64,000 bases of DNA from Lactuca virosa (GCA_928212115.1 CAKMRJ010000001.1:372350517-372414516); one strand, 5' to 3'. Shown: positions 49,362-60,345, counted from the stretch's first letter. Notes: generated by a model not told the origin, from the letters alone. Numbers and translations are program-made.

Positions 49362-49778
49362 TATGGTCATGTTGCTGTCTAGGAAGAAAAGTTTGGACCA
49401 ATGGATTGTGCCAGATCAGTTGCTATCATTTTTAGTTGTCAAAAGGTATGAAGGTGTGTGCAAATGTACAGACAAGACTATGGCTGTCAACAAATTGTCA
49501 AAAGCTCCGTAAATGTTTTTGTGTAGTCCTGTCAAGATAGGGACTATTCACGACAAGCTTCGTGAATGCTTGTATGTAGTCCTGTCAAAAGCCTCGTGTG
49601 GAACCAAGCTACATTTGACGCTGAGTGTAATCAAATCTTGGTAGTTCAAGTCAATGAGACTAAAGTCTACATATTAACCTGAATAAAGCAAGATAAAAGA
49701 TGGATGGTATTGTTAAATAAAAGCTTGTTGTGACAATTTTTATGATCATATACATTGATTTTCAAGGTTCTTTGTCAA

Positions 49779-49818
<40 letters not shown>

Positions 49819-50160
49819 TCGTTTTTCCAAATTAATTAGTTTAATTTTTAGATAAATCGTTTTTCAAAAAGTTTTATTGTCTAAAATAAAAAAAATAAAA
49901 AAAGGAAAAAGGTTATTCAAAAGTTTTGTTTTCTAAAATAACATATATAAATAAATAAAACCGTTTTTCCAAATTTAATCATTTTTTCTTTTTGTTTTCG
50001 TTTTTCCAAAGTTTAATCATTTTTCGTTTTGTTTAAACTTTCTCTAGTTGATTTTATTAGTTCGTTTAAATTTTGTCTCTTATGTTTATTTTATTTTTGT
50101 AAGTTCTATTTTCTAAAAGTTTAATCATATTGTTTTTTCTTCAATTTCAAGGCCGAATAG
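49362..50160. other. No gene seen
   Basis: Continuation of the sequence left of 36550. It contains a TAA microsatellite at 49780-49815 and AT-rich sequence; no coding similarity is recognised. Confidence 0.5.
49780..49815. repeat. TAA microsatellite
   Basis: About twelve perfect TAA/AAT triplets. Confidence 0.97.
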
Positions 50161-50486
50161 TTAGCTTAAAATGAAACTTGAAGTAAAAAAAATACATAAC
50201 CACGTAAAAAGAATATACCAAAATACATAATAATACTTAAAAATATTTAAAAATTATATATAAATATGTAAAATATACATAAAAATACTTTAAAAATACA
50301 TAAATACGTGAAAAATATATCAAAATACATAAAAGTATGTAAAATTCATATAAATACCTAAAAATACGTTTATACATTAAAAATACATAAAAAATATGTT
50401 TATACATAAAATTACGTTTATACATCATAAATACATAAAAAAAACTATAATAAACTCTTAAAAAATTAAAATAATACATAAATACG

Positions 50487-50547
<61 letters not shown>
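50161..50547. repeat. Low-complexity AT array ending in a TA microsatellite
   Basis: Degenerate units like AAAAATACATAAAAATACG fill 50200-50488, then (AT)n covers 50489-50547. The same unit type resumes at about 52490 on the other side of the inverted-repeat element, so the two stretches were once continuous. Open frames here are shadows. Confidence 0.85.
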
Positions 50548-50552
<5 letters not shown>

Positions 50553-52374
50553 GTTCATTTGTTTAAACTAAGTATTGTGTTATCGTATGCATAAATGTGG
50601 ACCAATCAAAATTAAATAAAAAATTAAATAATTAAATAAATAAATAAGGGTAATTTAGTAATTTGTTTAGTAACTTCCAAAATTAATCCCTATAATCATG
50701 GTATTGGCCTAATCTCTCCAATTTAAATCATGGACTACAAAATCGATCTCTCAATTCTGGTTTGTGTATCGTCATTTTGACCGATCGGGCACAGGGGAAA
50801 GAATGGGACGAAAGCTGTGGGAGATCGATGACATAAATTGAGGGGCACTGGCCGACCGACTATCACCGACGTTTTCTTTCTTTTCTTTCTGGCCCGATCA
50901 GCAGCCACACGAATGGGGAAGGCAAAGAAGATCGCTGATCTCCAAGGGGGTGTTTTAGGTGGTTTAATCGACTGAATCGGATGGAGAGGAGGGTGAAGCG
51001 AGGGCAGCAATATTAACGCCGGCGAGATCTCCATCGAACCTTTGATTAACGTCGGCGAGATCTATCAGATTTTGCTTCTCGGTGGAGCTACTCTTGGTAG
51101 AGATGGTACCATGGTGATTCTTAGATTCTTCTTAAACAAACAACTTTTTTGATAAATTTTCCAAACGAAACTATCAATTACGAATTCAAAAGATCAATTT
51201 ATTTGTTTGTAGCGATGGCATTACGAATTCCATGCTTGCCTAAAGAACATCCATGGTCTGGAATCGGCTGTTTTGAAGGGTCACAAATCCGAGTTATCAG
51301 TTTGTAAGTATTTGGTAAATTACACTTTTCATCCTTTGGTTTATTTATATTTACAGATATGGGTCCATTGAAAGCCTTGGAAGTTTTGTAAGTTCCAAAT
51401 TTATTATTCTTTTTCTTCAATTTATATTTGTTTTTTATAAATTCTTGAAGCATTTTATTATTTGTTTTATATGGTAATTTCAATTCAAGTGGACTTTAGG
51501 GGTTTTGAGTGATATGGAGATCATCGTGTTTCTTTCAAATGGTCTGATTGATGCAGCAAAGGGACTGATTCAAATGGTCTGATTCATATTTCAATTTATG
51601 TTTTTTTTTCTTCTGAATTAACACTTCATTTATGTGGACAGTGCAGGATCTTGACAAGGTTGAATTCTGAAAATGTATCAAGTATGTTTATGTAGATGCT
51701 TCAATGGATGATATTGGTGAGATTCCAATTCTATTGGAATGGAATCACGTATTCCAATTCTGTTGGAATGGAATCACGAATTCCAATTCTGTTGGAATCA
51801 CAGAAGTTGATGCTTGAAGAACGGCCCACAAAATTGAAACGGACCACATTATTCTTTTAGAATGTATTAGTCGTTGTTAGATTTTGATGTTTTCTTTCCC
51901 GTTTTGAAAGTTTTTTTAGTTTTATTCTTTAATAATAAATGTAATTCTTAACAATTGTTACCCGTATTCTATAAGAAATAATGTATTTTTTGTTTTTATT
52001 CTTCAATTGATTGTTCAAGAATTTGTTATTCTACAAGAAGTTCAAGAATTTATGGTTCAAAAATATTTTTATTTTTGAGTAAATAATTAAATAAATAAAC
52101 ATATTCTGTCAGAATGTCCGAATTAAAATAGTTATAATTCGTAAAATCGGATTTTTAAAATTAATAGAATTTATGATCCCTTAAAATATGCATTTTTCCT
52201 TTATTAAATCTATATTAATTGACTAAAATACCCTTGTAATTAAATTAGATGATATTTTTCAATTACATTTAATTCAATAATATATATTAATCACTTTCTT
52301 AAAATAAGTAAAATTGATTGGCCCACAGTTATGAATACAATAACACAATAATTATTTTGAATAGAATAACCTAT
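50548..52374. mobile_element. Terminal-inverted-repeat element inside a TA microsatellite (1.83 kb)
   Basis: The left end (50548-50610) and the complement of the right end (52312-52374) align over about 60 bp at about 80%. A core of TATTGTGTTAT, GTAT, CATAA, TGTGG and CCAATCAA occurs in the same order. Similarity weakly continues (AGGGTA-TTTAGT at about 50647 and 52230). Both sides are TA repeats (50489-50547 and 52375-52481). No transposase is visible, so it is non-autonomous. A GC-richer stretch at 50735-51070 could be captured host sequence; its open frames are not recognisable. Confidence 0.7.
51722..51803. repeat. 29-bp tandem repeat, three units
   Basis: ATTCCAATTCTGTTGGAAT-containing units start at 51722, 51751 and 51780. 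Each unit holds the inverted pair ATTCCAA / TTGGAAT. Confidence 0.9.
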
Positions 52375-52380
52375 GTATAT

Positions 52381-52428
<48 letters not shown>

Positions 52429-52440
52429 TATATATAATAT

Positions 52441-52481
<41 letters not shown>
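52375..52481. repeat. TA microsatellite
   Basis: Interrupted (TA)n of about 105 bp, right flank of the inverted-repeat element. The tyrosine/isoleucine open frame at 52291-52485 is an artefact of it. Confidence 0.95.
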
Positions 52482-52488
<7 letters not shown>

Positions 52489-52835
52489 TAAAAATAGTTA
52501 AAAATACATAAAAATACGCTTATACATTATATACAAATTTTGAGAAAATTTGTAGAAACATACAATTATTTTTACGAAAGTTAATGATTTTGTCTCATGA
52601 CATGTTATAGAGGTTAAAAAGGGATTAAAGTAAAGAAATTTGTGTGTTTTCTTAGGCGTTTCTATTAAAAAAACCATGATAATTTTTTTTGAGATTCCCT
52701 AAGTTAAATCAATCGAATCATGTAAATTTTTTATATAGTTTTATCGTTTTCTTTTTGCTTGTTTGCTTAACATATATTTTAGAATTTTAATACAAAAACA
52801 TATGTGTTTCAAAATTTAGCAAAGATTAAAAACAA

Positions 52836-53470
52836 AAATTTAAAAAGGAAATGGCTAAACATCATAAAATATGTAATATTAATTGTTCATTGATTTGCAG
52901 AATGCGAAAGCACTCTAGAGGGAAAAGTCAACACATAATATATGTTCAAACTTGCACCACGTAAACCCTATAATGAAGTGAGTTGATCACCATCCTCCTT
53001 CCGTTGTTTTCAAACCCCTTTTGAATTGATCACCATTTTGTTTTCAAACCCCTTTTGAATTTATCACCATTTTGTAGCCCAATTTGCAGTCAACTGTATG
53101 CTCTCACCATTTTTGGATTGATCACCATTTTTGAATTGATCACCATGGTTGTAGCCTCATTTTTGAATTGAACACCATTTTTGTTGCCCCATTTGCAATC
53201 AACCATATGCTCTAACTATTTTTGAATGGATCACCATTTTTGTAGCCCCATTTGCAGTCAATAATATGCTCTCACCATTTTTGAATTGATCACCATGTTT
53301 GTAGCCTCATTTTTGATTTGAACACCATTTGTAGCCCCCCAATTTGCAACCAACTAGATGCTCTCACCATTTTTGTAGCCCCATTTTTTAATTGATCACC
53401 ATTTCTGTAGCCCCATTTGCAGTCAACCATATAATACGCCATTGCCATTGATCAAGCTCACCAAAATTAG
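52836..53470 (+). repeat. Headless duplicate of the BBE-like gene promoter
   Basis: The stretch parallels 54900-55175, the region immediately before the BBE-like gene. Shared landmarks in order are AAAATATGTAATAT, TTGCAGAATGCGAAAG, GTCAACA, ATCATCCTCCTTCC, ATCACCATTTTTG, GCAGTCAAC, ATACGCCA and GATCAAGCTCACCAAA. The copy stops just before where the ATG would be, and no gene follows. It is longer than the original because the ATCACCATTTTTGTAGCCCC / GCAGTCAAC section is repeated five or six times (about 53025-53430). Parts of the original, such as CTCTATATAAATA, are lost. Confidence 0.85.
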
Positions 53471-54830
53471 CAATTGTATAAAATATTTTTTATAAGAATA
53501 GTGCATAAATATTAAAAAGAAAACAAATATCATTATTAAATATTGAACTTATAATAGGGACAAGTGAATGAGTGTACATGTGGAATGGATTGAACAAAGA
53601 ATGATGATGCTTTCTCTCAACAACAAAAGGATTATAAAGACGGAACAAACAATCCACTAACTCATTACAACAACAATTGATCCAGTTAATTTCACCCCTT
53701 TTCCACGACTATTATTAAAAAAAACATAAAAATGTATCTTATCCATAAGATGGGCGAAAAAAGAGTATTGAAATGCACTTTTTGGTTTGAAATCTCCGTA
53801 TAACCCGTGTACGCGTAAGATATATATGAATTACAAGATTATCTATCTAGAAGAGCTCTTATGGAAGGGTTCTCCAACATAGATACTTATAGGACCGTAC
53901 CGCATCAATGTGAGATACATTATCATTCGCGTCAACTCAGATAACATAGACCATATAAGATACATGTGTGTTGAAGATTGTCTTCCCAAAAGATCCCTTA
54001 TGGAGAGAGGGTAGACTTCAACATATACAAACACTTATAGAACTGTGTTAGTATGTTACATCGATGCATGATACACTAACAATACATAACTACCTTGATA
54101 ACCCTGGTTGTTTCCTATTTCACTCCAATTACCTCTTTAGTTTTTAAAAAATTAATGTTGAGCTTGAAACACACCCATCATCCACTAATCGGAGCACAAA
54201 CCTCCTTCACCATCAGAAAATGGACAAAGATATCAGGTTTAGATTCCACCTCAACACCAAAAATCCACACCATAGAGAAACCTTTTAAAGACAATTTGTG
54301 GACTACATTTTTTTTTTTTTATTTTTTTTAATTTTTATTTTTAATTTTTTTGTAATTTCATGTTGTTGAATATTGTGAACTTCAATTTCCTTTATTTTTC
54401 ACGAGATCGAAAATTTATATTCGTATATATTTAATTTGATTTTTATAAGAGAATTATCTATATATTACTTATATTACACAAGAATGAATTTTAGTAAAAT
54501 ATAGTAGAATGTTTATAACATTAATAAGTTTTGAGTTACAAGAACCATGCACATCCCAAAATGCCCGTAACAGCCCGGCATCTCCTTGTTTAGAATTTCT
54601 TTTTCTTTTGGCTGAAATATATTTCATATAATTAATGACCAAAACATTAAAGTAATTTCCTGAATTAACATTAAAAGTAAAATCACTTTCTACGCGTATA
54701 TTGGAAAGTCAAAGTCAGCCCTTTACCTACAAACTTGCCATGAAATTTAATTTTGTGTGACCGAGCCCACATGTATTCATTGAGATCATATATATGTTTG
54801 TTCTGATATATTTGATTTTCTGTATATTTA
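53471..54830. other. No gene seen
   Basis: AT-rich spacer between the duplicated promoter and the BBE-like promoter. A T-rich run occurs at 54309-54350. A loosely repeated pair (CTTATGGA ... ATAGGACCGT / CTTATGGAGAG ... ATAGAACTGT at about 53860-54045) was noted. Small open frames lack family resemblance. Confidence 0.5.
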
Positions 54831-55183
54831 TGTGTTTGATATTTATTATAAAAACAAACTTATATCCAAATTTTACCTAACATATCAAATAGAATTTTGA
54901 AAAGAAAAGGCTAAAAATCGGAAAATATGTAATATAAATTGCTCATTGCTTGCAGAATGCGAAAGTACTCTATAAAGAAAGAGTCAACATGGAATCTATT
55001 TTTAAAGTTGCAGCTGGTAAACGCTATAACGAAAGCAGTTGAGTATCATCCTCCTTCCTGGGTTTTTTCAAACACCTTTGAATATATCACCATTTTTGTA
55101 ACCCCATTCGCAGTCAACTATATGCTCTCTACTCTATATAAATACGCCAATGCTGTCGATCAAGCTCACCAAATTAACTGAAC
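54720..55183 (+). promoter_or_regulatory. Promoter and leader of the BBE-like gene
   Basis: A clear TATA box, CTATATAAATA, lies at 55134-55144, about 40-50 nt before the start codon, implying a short leader beginning near 55165-55175. Upstream, AGTCAA(A/C) occurs near 54707, 54984 and 55111. Its complement TTGACT is the W-box core bound by WRKY factors, typical of pathogen- and wound-responsive promoters; that responsiveness is inference. The frame at 54939-55181 overlaps the promoter and is a shadow. Confidence 0.7.
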
Positions 55184-56791
55184 ATGAAGAATAATTCTCA
55201 ACTTAGCTCTTCTGTCTTCCTCTTTCTTCTAATTTTCTCGTTTTCTGTTTCATGGGCAACCTTGTTATCTTCCCCAGGCTCCGGAAATCTCATAAGCTGC
55301 CTACAGTCCCACTCCAACAATGTCAGTACCATCTCTCAACTCATTTTCACCCCTGTCAATGCTTCTTTCCTACCCATTTGGCAAGTCGCTGTTCAAAACA
55401 CCAGGTTCCTTAAGCCCTCCACGCCTAGACCATCAGTCATCGTGACACCTGTGGAGGAAACCCTTATACAAACGTCTCTATACTGTGCCAAGAAACACGG
55501 ATATGAGATCAGGATCAGGAGTGGGGGCCATGACTGGGAGGGCCTCTCATACACTGCTGATGTTCCCTTTGTTATGCTTGATTTCACCAACATGAGGTCT
55601 ATAGACGTGGACGTAGCAAAAAGGACTGCTTGGGTCCAAGCAGGCGCTACGCTTGGTGAACTCTACTACAAAATTTCGCGAGAGACCGATACCTTGTATT
55701 TCCCGGCAGGTGTTTGCCCAACGGTGGGTGTTGGTGGTTACATGGGCGGTGGTGGCTACGGAAACCTGTTGAGGAAATTCGGTACTGCTGCCGATAATGT
55801 TCTGGATGCTCGCTTCATGGATGTTGATGGGAATATTCTCGACAGGAAATCAATGGGAGAAGATTTGTTTTGGGCGATCCGAGGAGGTGGTTCTTCAAGT
55901 TTCGGAATTGTTCTTGCATGGAAGCTGAGCTTGGTTCCAGTTCCAAAAAAAGTAACCGTCTTTATACTGAATAAAACTTTGGAACAAGGGGCAACCGAAA
56001 TCTTCCATAAATATCAATACGTTGCACCATATATTGATAGAAACTTGCACATAAGAACTCAAGTTTTCGCCGAATATATCGGCAACACTACCAAGAAAAC
56101 CATAAGAATTATGTTTGAAGGAATATATCAGGGGACAAGAGACACATTGCTTCCGTTGCTTGATAGAAAATTTCCAGGGCTCGGTGTTACCCGAGAGATT
56201 TGTGAAGAAATTAAAATGGTCCAGTCGACCCTTGTGTTTTGGGGCTTGCCAAGCTCCACCCCGACTCAAATTCTTACGAACCGATCTGCCATTGCCAAGC
56301 TGAACAACAAAAGCAAATCAGATTATGTCCGGACACCCATCCCCGTAAGTGGGCTCAGAAAGATATGGAGAAAGCTTATCCAAAACGATGAATCAGCGCT
56401 TCTGATGATCAATCCATTTGGCGGAAGGATGGCTGATTTTTCAGAGACAGCACTTCCATATCCTCATAGAGCGGGCGTGTTGTTACAAATTCTCAAGACT
56501 GTCAATTTTAACGGTCAACCTTCAGACACAACCCCTACATCCCTAAAGAGGGTAGCTTGGCTGCGAAGCTTGGATGCATTATTGGCTCCTTATGTATCGA
56601 ACAACCCCAGAGAGGCATATTCCAACTACAATGATCTGGATTTGGGTGTTGGAAGTTCTAATTATGAAGAAGCAAGTGTTTGGGGTGAGAGATACTGGAA
56701 GAGGGACAACTTCATGAAGTTGATTCGAATTAAGGCAAAAGTTGATCCGCACAATTTCTTTAGGCGTCCACAAAGTATCCCTGTTTTCTAA
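55184..56791 (+). CDS. BBE-like FAD-linked oxidase, secreted, intact
   Basis: Single-exon gene of 535 codons, the usual length for plant berberine-bridge-enzyme-like oxidases, which are commonly intronless. Residues 1-25 form a signal peptide with likely cleavage after SWA, so the protein enters the secretory pathway. C39 and C101 match the conserved disulfide pair. The FAD domain follows: RSGGHDWEG with H116 and GVCPTVGVGG with C178, the two residues that bind FAD covalently in this family. V181, three residues after that Cys, is the gate position where Val is associated with oxygen reactivity and Leu with dehydrogenases, so an H2O2-producing oxidase is predicted. The C-terminal BBE domain has NPFGGRM, PYPHRAG, NYNDLDLG and NFFRRPQSIP. 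Tyr186 stands where BBE has His. Six N-glycosylation sequons are seen. Substrate is unknown; carbohydrates, monolignols and alkaloids are used by relatives. Confidence 0.95.
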   Translation: MKNNSQLSSSVFLFLLIFSFSVSWATLLSSPGSGNLISCLQSHSNNVSTISQLIFTPVNASFLPIWQVAVQNTRFLKPSTPRPSVIVTPVEETLIQTSLYCAKKHGYEIRIRSGGHDWEGLSYTADVPFVMLDFTNMRSIDVDVAKRTAWVQAGATLGELYYKISRETDTLYFPAGVCPTVGVGGYMGGGGYGNLLRKFGTAADNVLDARFMDVDGNILDRKSMGEDLFWAIRGGGSSSFGIVLAWKLSLVPVPKKVTVFILNKTLEQGATEIFHKYQYVAPYIDRNLHIRTQVFAEYIGNTTKKTIRIMFEGIYQGTRDTLLPLLDRKFPGLGVTREICEEIKMVQSTLVFWGLPSSTPTQILTNRSAIAKLNNKSKSDYVRTPIPVSGLRKIWRKLIQNDESALLMINPFGGRMADFSETALPYPHRAGVLLQILKTVNFNGQPSDTTPTSLKRVAWLRSLDALLAPYVSNNPREAYSNYNDLDLGVGSSNYEEASVWGERYWKRDNFMKLIRIKAKVDPHNFFRRPQSIPVF

Positions 56792-57532
56792 CACCTTGAT
56801 CAGCTCTCTCCGTTATGTGAAACTCCGAGAAAGAACCAAAACATGCCTTTTATTATTTTATTTTATTTTTTCATGAAATACTAGCAACAATGCTACTTTC
56901 TGTCGGGTTCTTTTCCTATAAATGATCTCCATGGTAAGACATATACGTCTATCAGTTAATGGTCGAATTGTGATAATAATTTGTATATTTAATTATGATT
57001 TTATCTAATAATTACATTATTCGTATTCTTATATTTCTTGGTTAATCTTTTTGTTGTGTGATAAACCCAATTTTTAATTAAGAGTCAAATTAAACTTTAG
57101 ACTTGGATTAAAGTACTTTGGTAGAGACTAACATATGTTGAAACGTGTATGGTTTTATTTTTTATTTTTGAACAACAAAGATTTCATACAACTACTCTAG
57201 GAAGGAGCTAGAGCAAACCCAAAAAAACAAAGGGAAACTAATTGGTGGTGCCGTGGTAGTGGCGGGAAATTTTCCTAAGGAGGAAAACTCAAACTGACTT
57301 GTGTTTGCTGGGCCAAATTAATTTATAATAATGAATGTAATCACGGCTCTTGTTTACGTAATTAAAATCAATATTCACAATTACAAATATATTATAAGAA
57401 AATGAATATTCACTGTACAATCAACAAAGCAGCAGACGCGGGCCAAATAAGGCGAGACACTCCATCACATGCAGCAACGTGGGACAGGGTTGTTAGAACA
57501 TGGATGCGGATATATATTGAAAATAAAGTTGC
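56792..57532. other. 3' flank of the BBE-like gene, no gene seen
   Basis: The first about 120 bases are T-rich, as in a 3' untranslated region, with no canonical AATAAA close to the stop codon. The rest is AT-rich with no recognisable coding sequence. Confidence 0.5.
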
Positions 57533-57880
57533 TTGACAATGGTGATACTAATGTTAATTTCATACTCTAAATTAAAGTTTTCCCGTATAAATGGCTTAAC
57601 AATCAACGGTTTGTGGGTCTCTTGTCTTGAGAGGATCAAAGAGGAGATCTTCATGTTTTATAAACAAAAATTTGAAGAGCCTATCACCGCTAGGCCGTTC
57701 TTCCGGAGTGTCAGAATCAAGAAGATATCTAATGAGGATAGTAATAAGTTAGAGGTGCCTTTCACCATGGAGGAAGTTAAAATAGCCGTGTGGAATTGTG
57801 GTAACGACTAGTCACTAGGCCCGGATGGCTTCACATTTGCTTTTATTAAAAAGTTTTGGAATGTTGTTGGACCAAATTTC
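57533..57880 (+). pseudogene. LINE (L1-type) ORF2 fragment
   Basis: One frame reads INGLWVSCLERIKEEIFMFY, RPFFRSVRIKKISNEDSNKLE, PFTMEEVKIAVWNCGND and, after a TAG at 57809, SLGPDGFTFAFIKKFW. This is the conserved entry to the reverse transcriptase of plant non-LTR retrotransposons (pattern LE-x-PF-x-x-EEI-x-x-AV-x-x-CG-x-x-K-x-PGPDGF). Only this segment remains. It ends at 57881, where an LTR begins. The ATG at the left is not meaningful; the element continues no further upstream in readable form. Confidence 0.82.
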
Positions 57881-57881
57881 T

Positions 57882-58226
57882 TGTTGGGTTGTATAGACTT
57901 GATCAAATTCAAGTGAGCATTAGGAATCACAAGTGAACATCATGGATCACAAGTGAGCATCAAGAATTACAAGTGAGCATCAAGGATCACATGTAAGCAT
58001 CATGAATCACGAGTGAGCATCATGGATCACGACTGAGCATTAGGGATCACGAGTGAGCATCGAGGATCTCGTGTGAGCATCATGGATGTTGAAAATGCTC
58101 AAGTAGGTCACCTTGATCGAACCACGTTAAATGTTGTGTTTTTCAGAAGTTTTATTTCGTAAGTTTCACCGAAGTTTGTTTGATATTTGTCTGAAGTTCT
58201 TAATTTGTTTTGTTGTTATCGAAACA
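57882..58226 (+). repeat. LTR of copia-4 (345 bp)
   Basis: TGTTGGG ... GAAACA with TG...CA ends, next to the primer site. More than half of it is the 20-bp tandem array at 57911-58090. Confidence 0.65.
57911..58090 (+). repeat. 20-bp tandem repeat, nine units
   Basis: Nine consecutive 20-bp units of the type AAGTGAGCATCATGGATCAC, with no length change between units but one to six substitutions per unit. Confidence 0.95.
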
Positions 58227-58242
58227 AACTGGTATCAAAGCT

Positions 58243-58989
58243 ATGGCTGAAGATGGGAATGTTAAGTTCGACAAATTCACTGGTCATGATTTTGGTTTTT
58301 GGAAAATGCAAATCGAATACTATCTCTACCAGAAGAAGTTACATGAACCATTGTCTGAAAGCAAACCTGAAGAAATAAAGTAGGAGGATTGGGAACTGTT
58401 AGATCGGCCGACACTTGGTGTGGTCAGATTATCCTTGGCAAAGAAAGTAGCTTGCAACATTGTCAATGTGAAGAGTACTTATGGGTTGATTAAACCACTA
58501 TCTAACATGTACGAAAAACCTTCAACAACGAATAAGGTTCACTTGATTCGATAGTTGATAAATCTGAAGATGAAGGAGGGTGGCTCGGTGACTGATCATG
58601 TTAATCAATTTAATTCAATCCTATCAAGGCTAATGCCATTTGAGATTAAATTTGAAGATGAAGTCATGATGTTGCTATTATTATCATCTTCGCCTAATAG
58701 TTGGCCTCGTACAGTGACAACGGTTAGCAACTCAACTGGGGGTTTTAAGTTGACATTCAAAGGCATTCATGATTTAATCCTTGGTGAAGATGTATGCAGA
58801 CGAAGTGCTAGAAAAACTTTGAATAATATTCTGAGTACTAAGAATAGGGGAAGGGAGTCCAACATAAGGGGTGGGGTAGTGGAAGATGAAAGTCGAGAAG
58901 AAGATGTGGACATAACAACAGGAGCGATGTTATATATTGGAACTGAAAAGAGAGTGGTCATGTCAAAACTCAGTTCCCAAAGCTCATAG
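58243..58989 (+). pseudogene. Gag of copia-4
   Basis: ATG at 58243, one base after the primer site, begins MAEDGNVKFDKFTGHDFGFW, the standard start of copia Gag (KFDKFTG ... FxxWKxQIxxYL). It stays in frame 1 with stops at 58381 and 58552, then reads LKMKEGGSVTDHVNQFNSI and a degenerate C-terminus; the zinc knuckle is lost. Final stop at 58987. Confidence 0.85.
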
Positions 58990-59009
58990 AAGATAAAGGC
59001 CAAAAGGAT

Positions 59010-59600
59010 ATGAATATTGCAATAGATTTTGAAGGCGACACACTCATTTGTTCAGTTGAAAACTCATTAGAATCCTGGGTCTTGGATTTTGGTGTGTCAT
59101 TTCACTCTATTCATTCCATAGATGTAATGCAACACTTTAGGCATTTCCAATGGAAGGTCAAACTGGCATATAACAAGTGTATGGATATCATGAGTGTTAG
59201 AGATGTGGTTCTCAAAACGACTCTAGGTGCAGATTAGACTTTAAAGAATGTCAAGTTCATTCCATACCTAAAGAGGATGTTGATATCAGTTATGGAACTT
59301 GATAATGAAGATCATCATGTTGCATTTGGTGATCAAAAATGGAAAGTGAAGAAGGGAAACTTGATCGTTGCTAAGGGTCAAAAATATGATACACTATATC
59401 TGGTGGAAGTTTATGAATATTAAGCACATGTTGTTGAAGGGGTTGAGACATCCACTTTATGCCACCAAAGATTTGTTCATATGAGTGAGAAGGGAATGAT
59501 GAAGCTTGTATCCAAAGGGAGAATTCCAAATATGAAGATTGTGATAAATGCTTCTAAACCATGTTCTATTAGAAGACATAACAAAGTCAATTTTGAAAAG
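59010..59600 (+). pseudogene. Protease and pre-integrase relic, copia-4
   Basis: Frame 3 has SWVLDFGVSFHSIHS, where intact copia protease has W-x-LDSGAS-x-H; the catalytic Ser-Gly is altered to Phe-Gly. KTTLGAD ends at a TAG (59235). The continuation LKNVKFIPYLKRMLISV matches the usual VRYIPxLKRNLISVG. FVHMSEKGMMKLVSKGRIP near 59475 is the pre-integrase motif H-x-S-x-KGM-x-x-L-x-x-KG. Confidence 0.75.
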
Positions 59601-59899
59601 ATAGGCAATTCGCCTAAGTTTAGGAAGTCGGTTTTAGTTCATTCTAGTGTTTACAGCCCCACTTCAATTCTTCTGTGGGAGGATTCCAGAATCATGCAAG
59701 ATCTATCACTATTGAAAGGATAGATAGATATTAAGGAAGCTGTGGGAGCTCTGAGAAATCTGGAAAGAATGGGAGCTTTGTGATAATAGTTATGAGGGTG
59801 GAGTTGTAGGTGTTTCGAAGACCATACCTCCTATTATCCTGAGGACCACTAAGAAAAGTACTCTAGTGAGAAATTCTCCATCAACCAACGAATTGTAGA

Positions 59900-60225
59900 T
59901 GTGTGAGAATGGGTTAAAGCAATAGGCCTTGAGGATGAACTCCATACAGTGGGAGAATGCTATGTATAACGAGTTGAGTGGACTGTAGAATGATTAGATG
60001 TTTCAGGCTAAGGATGAGATAGATGGTGGAAAAAATTTCAAGGGAAGATGGGTAGTCAAGGGAATCCAACAAAAGTGAGAGTGTGATTCTCCAGTTGTGA
60101 AGATGACTATAATCAGTTCCATCTTGAATGTAGTGGCCTCTGACAATCTTCATCTATAGTAGCTAGATGTGAATAGAACATATCTCCTTGATGATAATCT
60201 ACAAGGAGACATCTGGAAGGCACAA
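59900..60225 (+). pseudogene. Reverse transcriptase fragment, copia-4
   Basis: Broken frames include FKGRWVVKGIQQK, SPVVKMTIISSILNVVASDN and LDVNRTYLLDDNLQGDIW. These correspond to the copia motifs YKARLVVKGF-x-Q, SPVVKMTTIR and LDVKTAFLHGDLEEDIY. Several stops interrupt, and the YVDD region is absent. Confidence 0.75.
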
Positions 60226-60345
60226 ACATAAAGTGCTCTTACAGCTGGTAAGAAAAGGTCGGTATTCAAAAAAGGAAAACATGTATGGCATGAAGATTTT
60301 GAATGGCAGTGTACACTAAGTTGTTCAAACCTTCAAGTGGGAGAT

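Larger units (their letters stand above)
57882..60345 (+). mobile_element. Decayed copia element (copia-4) inserted in the LINE fragment
   Basis: An LTR-like region (57882-58226, TGTTGGGTTG ... GAAACA) is followed by a variant primer site at 58230-58241 (TGGTATCAAAGC), Gag (58243-58989), protease (59010-59237), pre-integrase, a small RT segment and a copia-type purine tract CAAGTGGGAGA (60334-60344). The integrase core and most of the polymerase are deleted. The sequence after the purine tract does not match the LTR at 57882, so the two ends may come from different elements. Confidence 0.75.

Noticed and set aside
50237..50479. 80-codon Tyr/Phe-rich minus-strand frame
   Set aside because: It is a low-complexity AT array without start context or family resemblance.
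50735..51034. 99-codon minus-strand frame in a GC-richer block
   Set aside because: There are no recognisable domains; it sits inside an inverted-repeat element and may be captured sequence, but coding is not supported.
52291..52485. Isoleucine/tyrosine-rich open frame resembling a membrane protein
   Set aside because: It is a translated TA microsatellite.
54939..55181. 80-codon frame just before the BBE-like gene
   Set aside because: It overlaps the TATA box and leader, has no family resemblance and is out of frame with the gene.
57911..58090. CRISPR-like regular repeat array
   Set aside because: The 20-bp units are directly adjacent without spacers, inside a plant LTR; it is a minisatellite.
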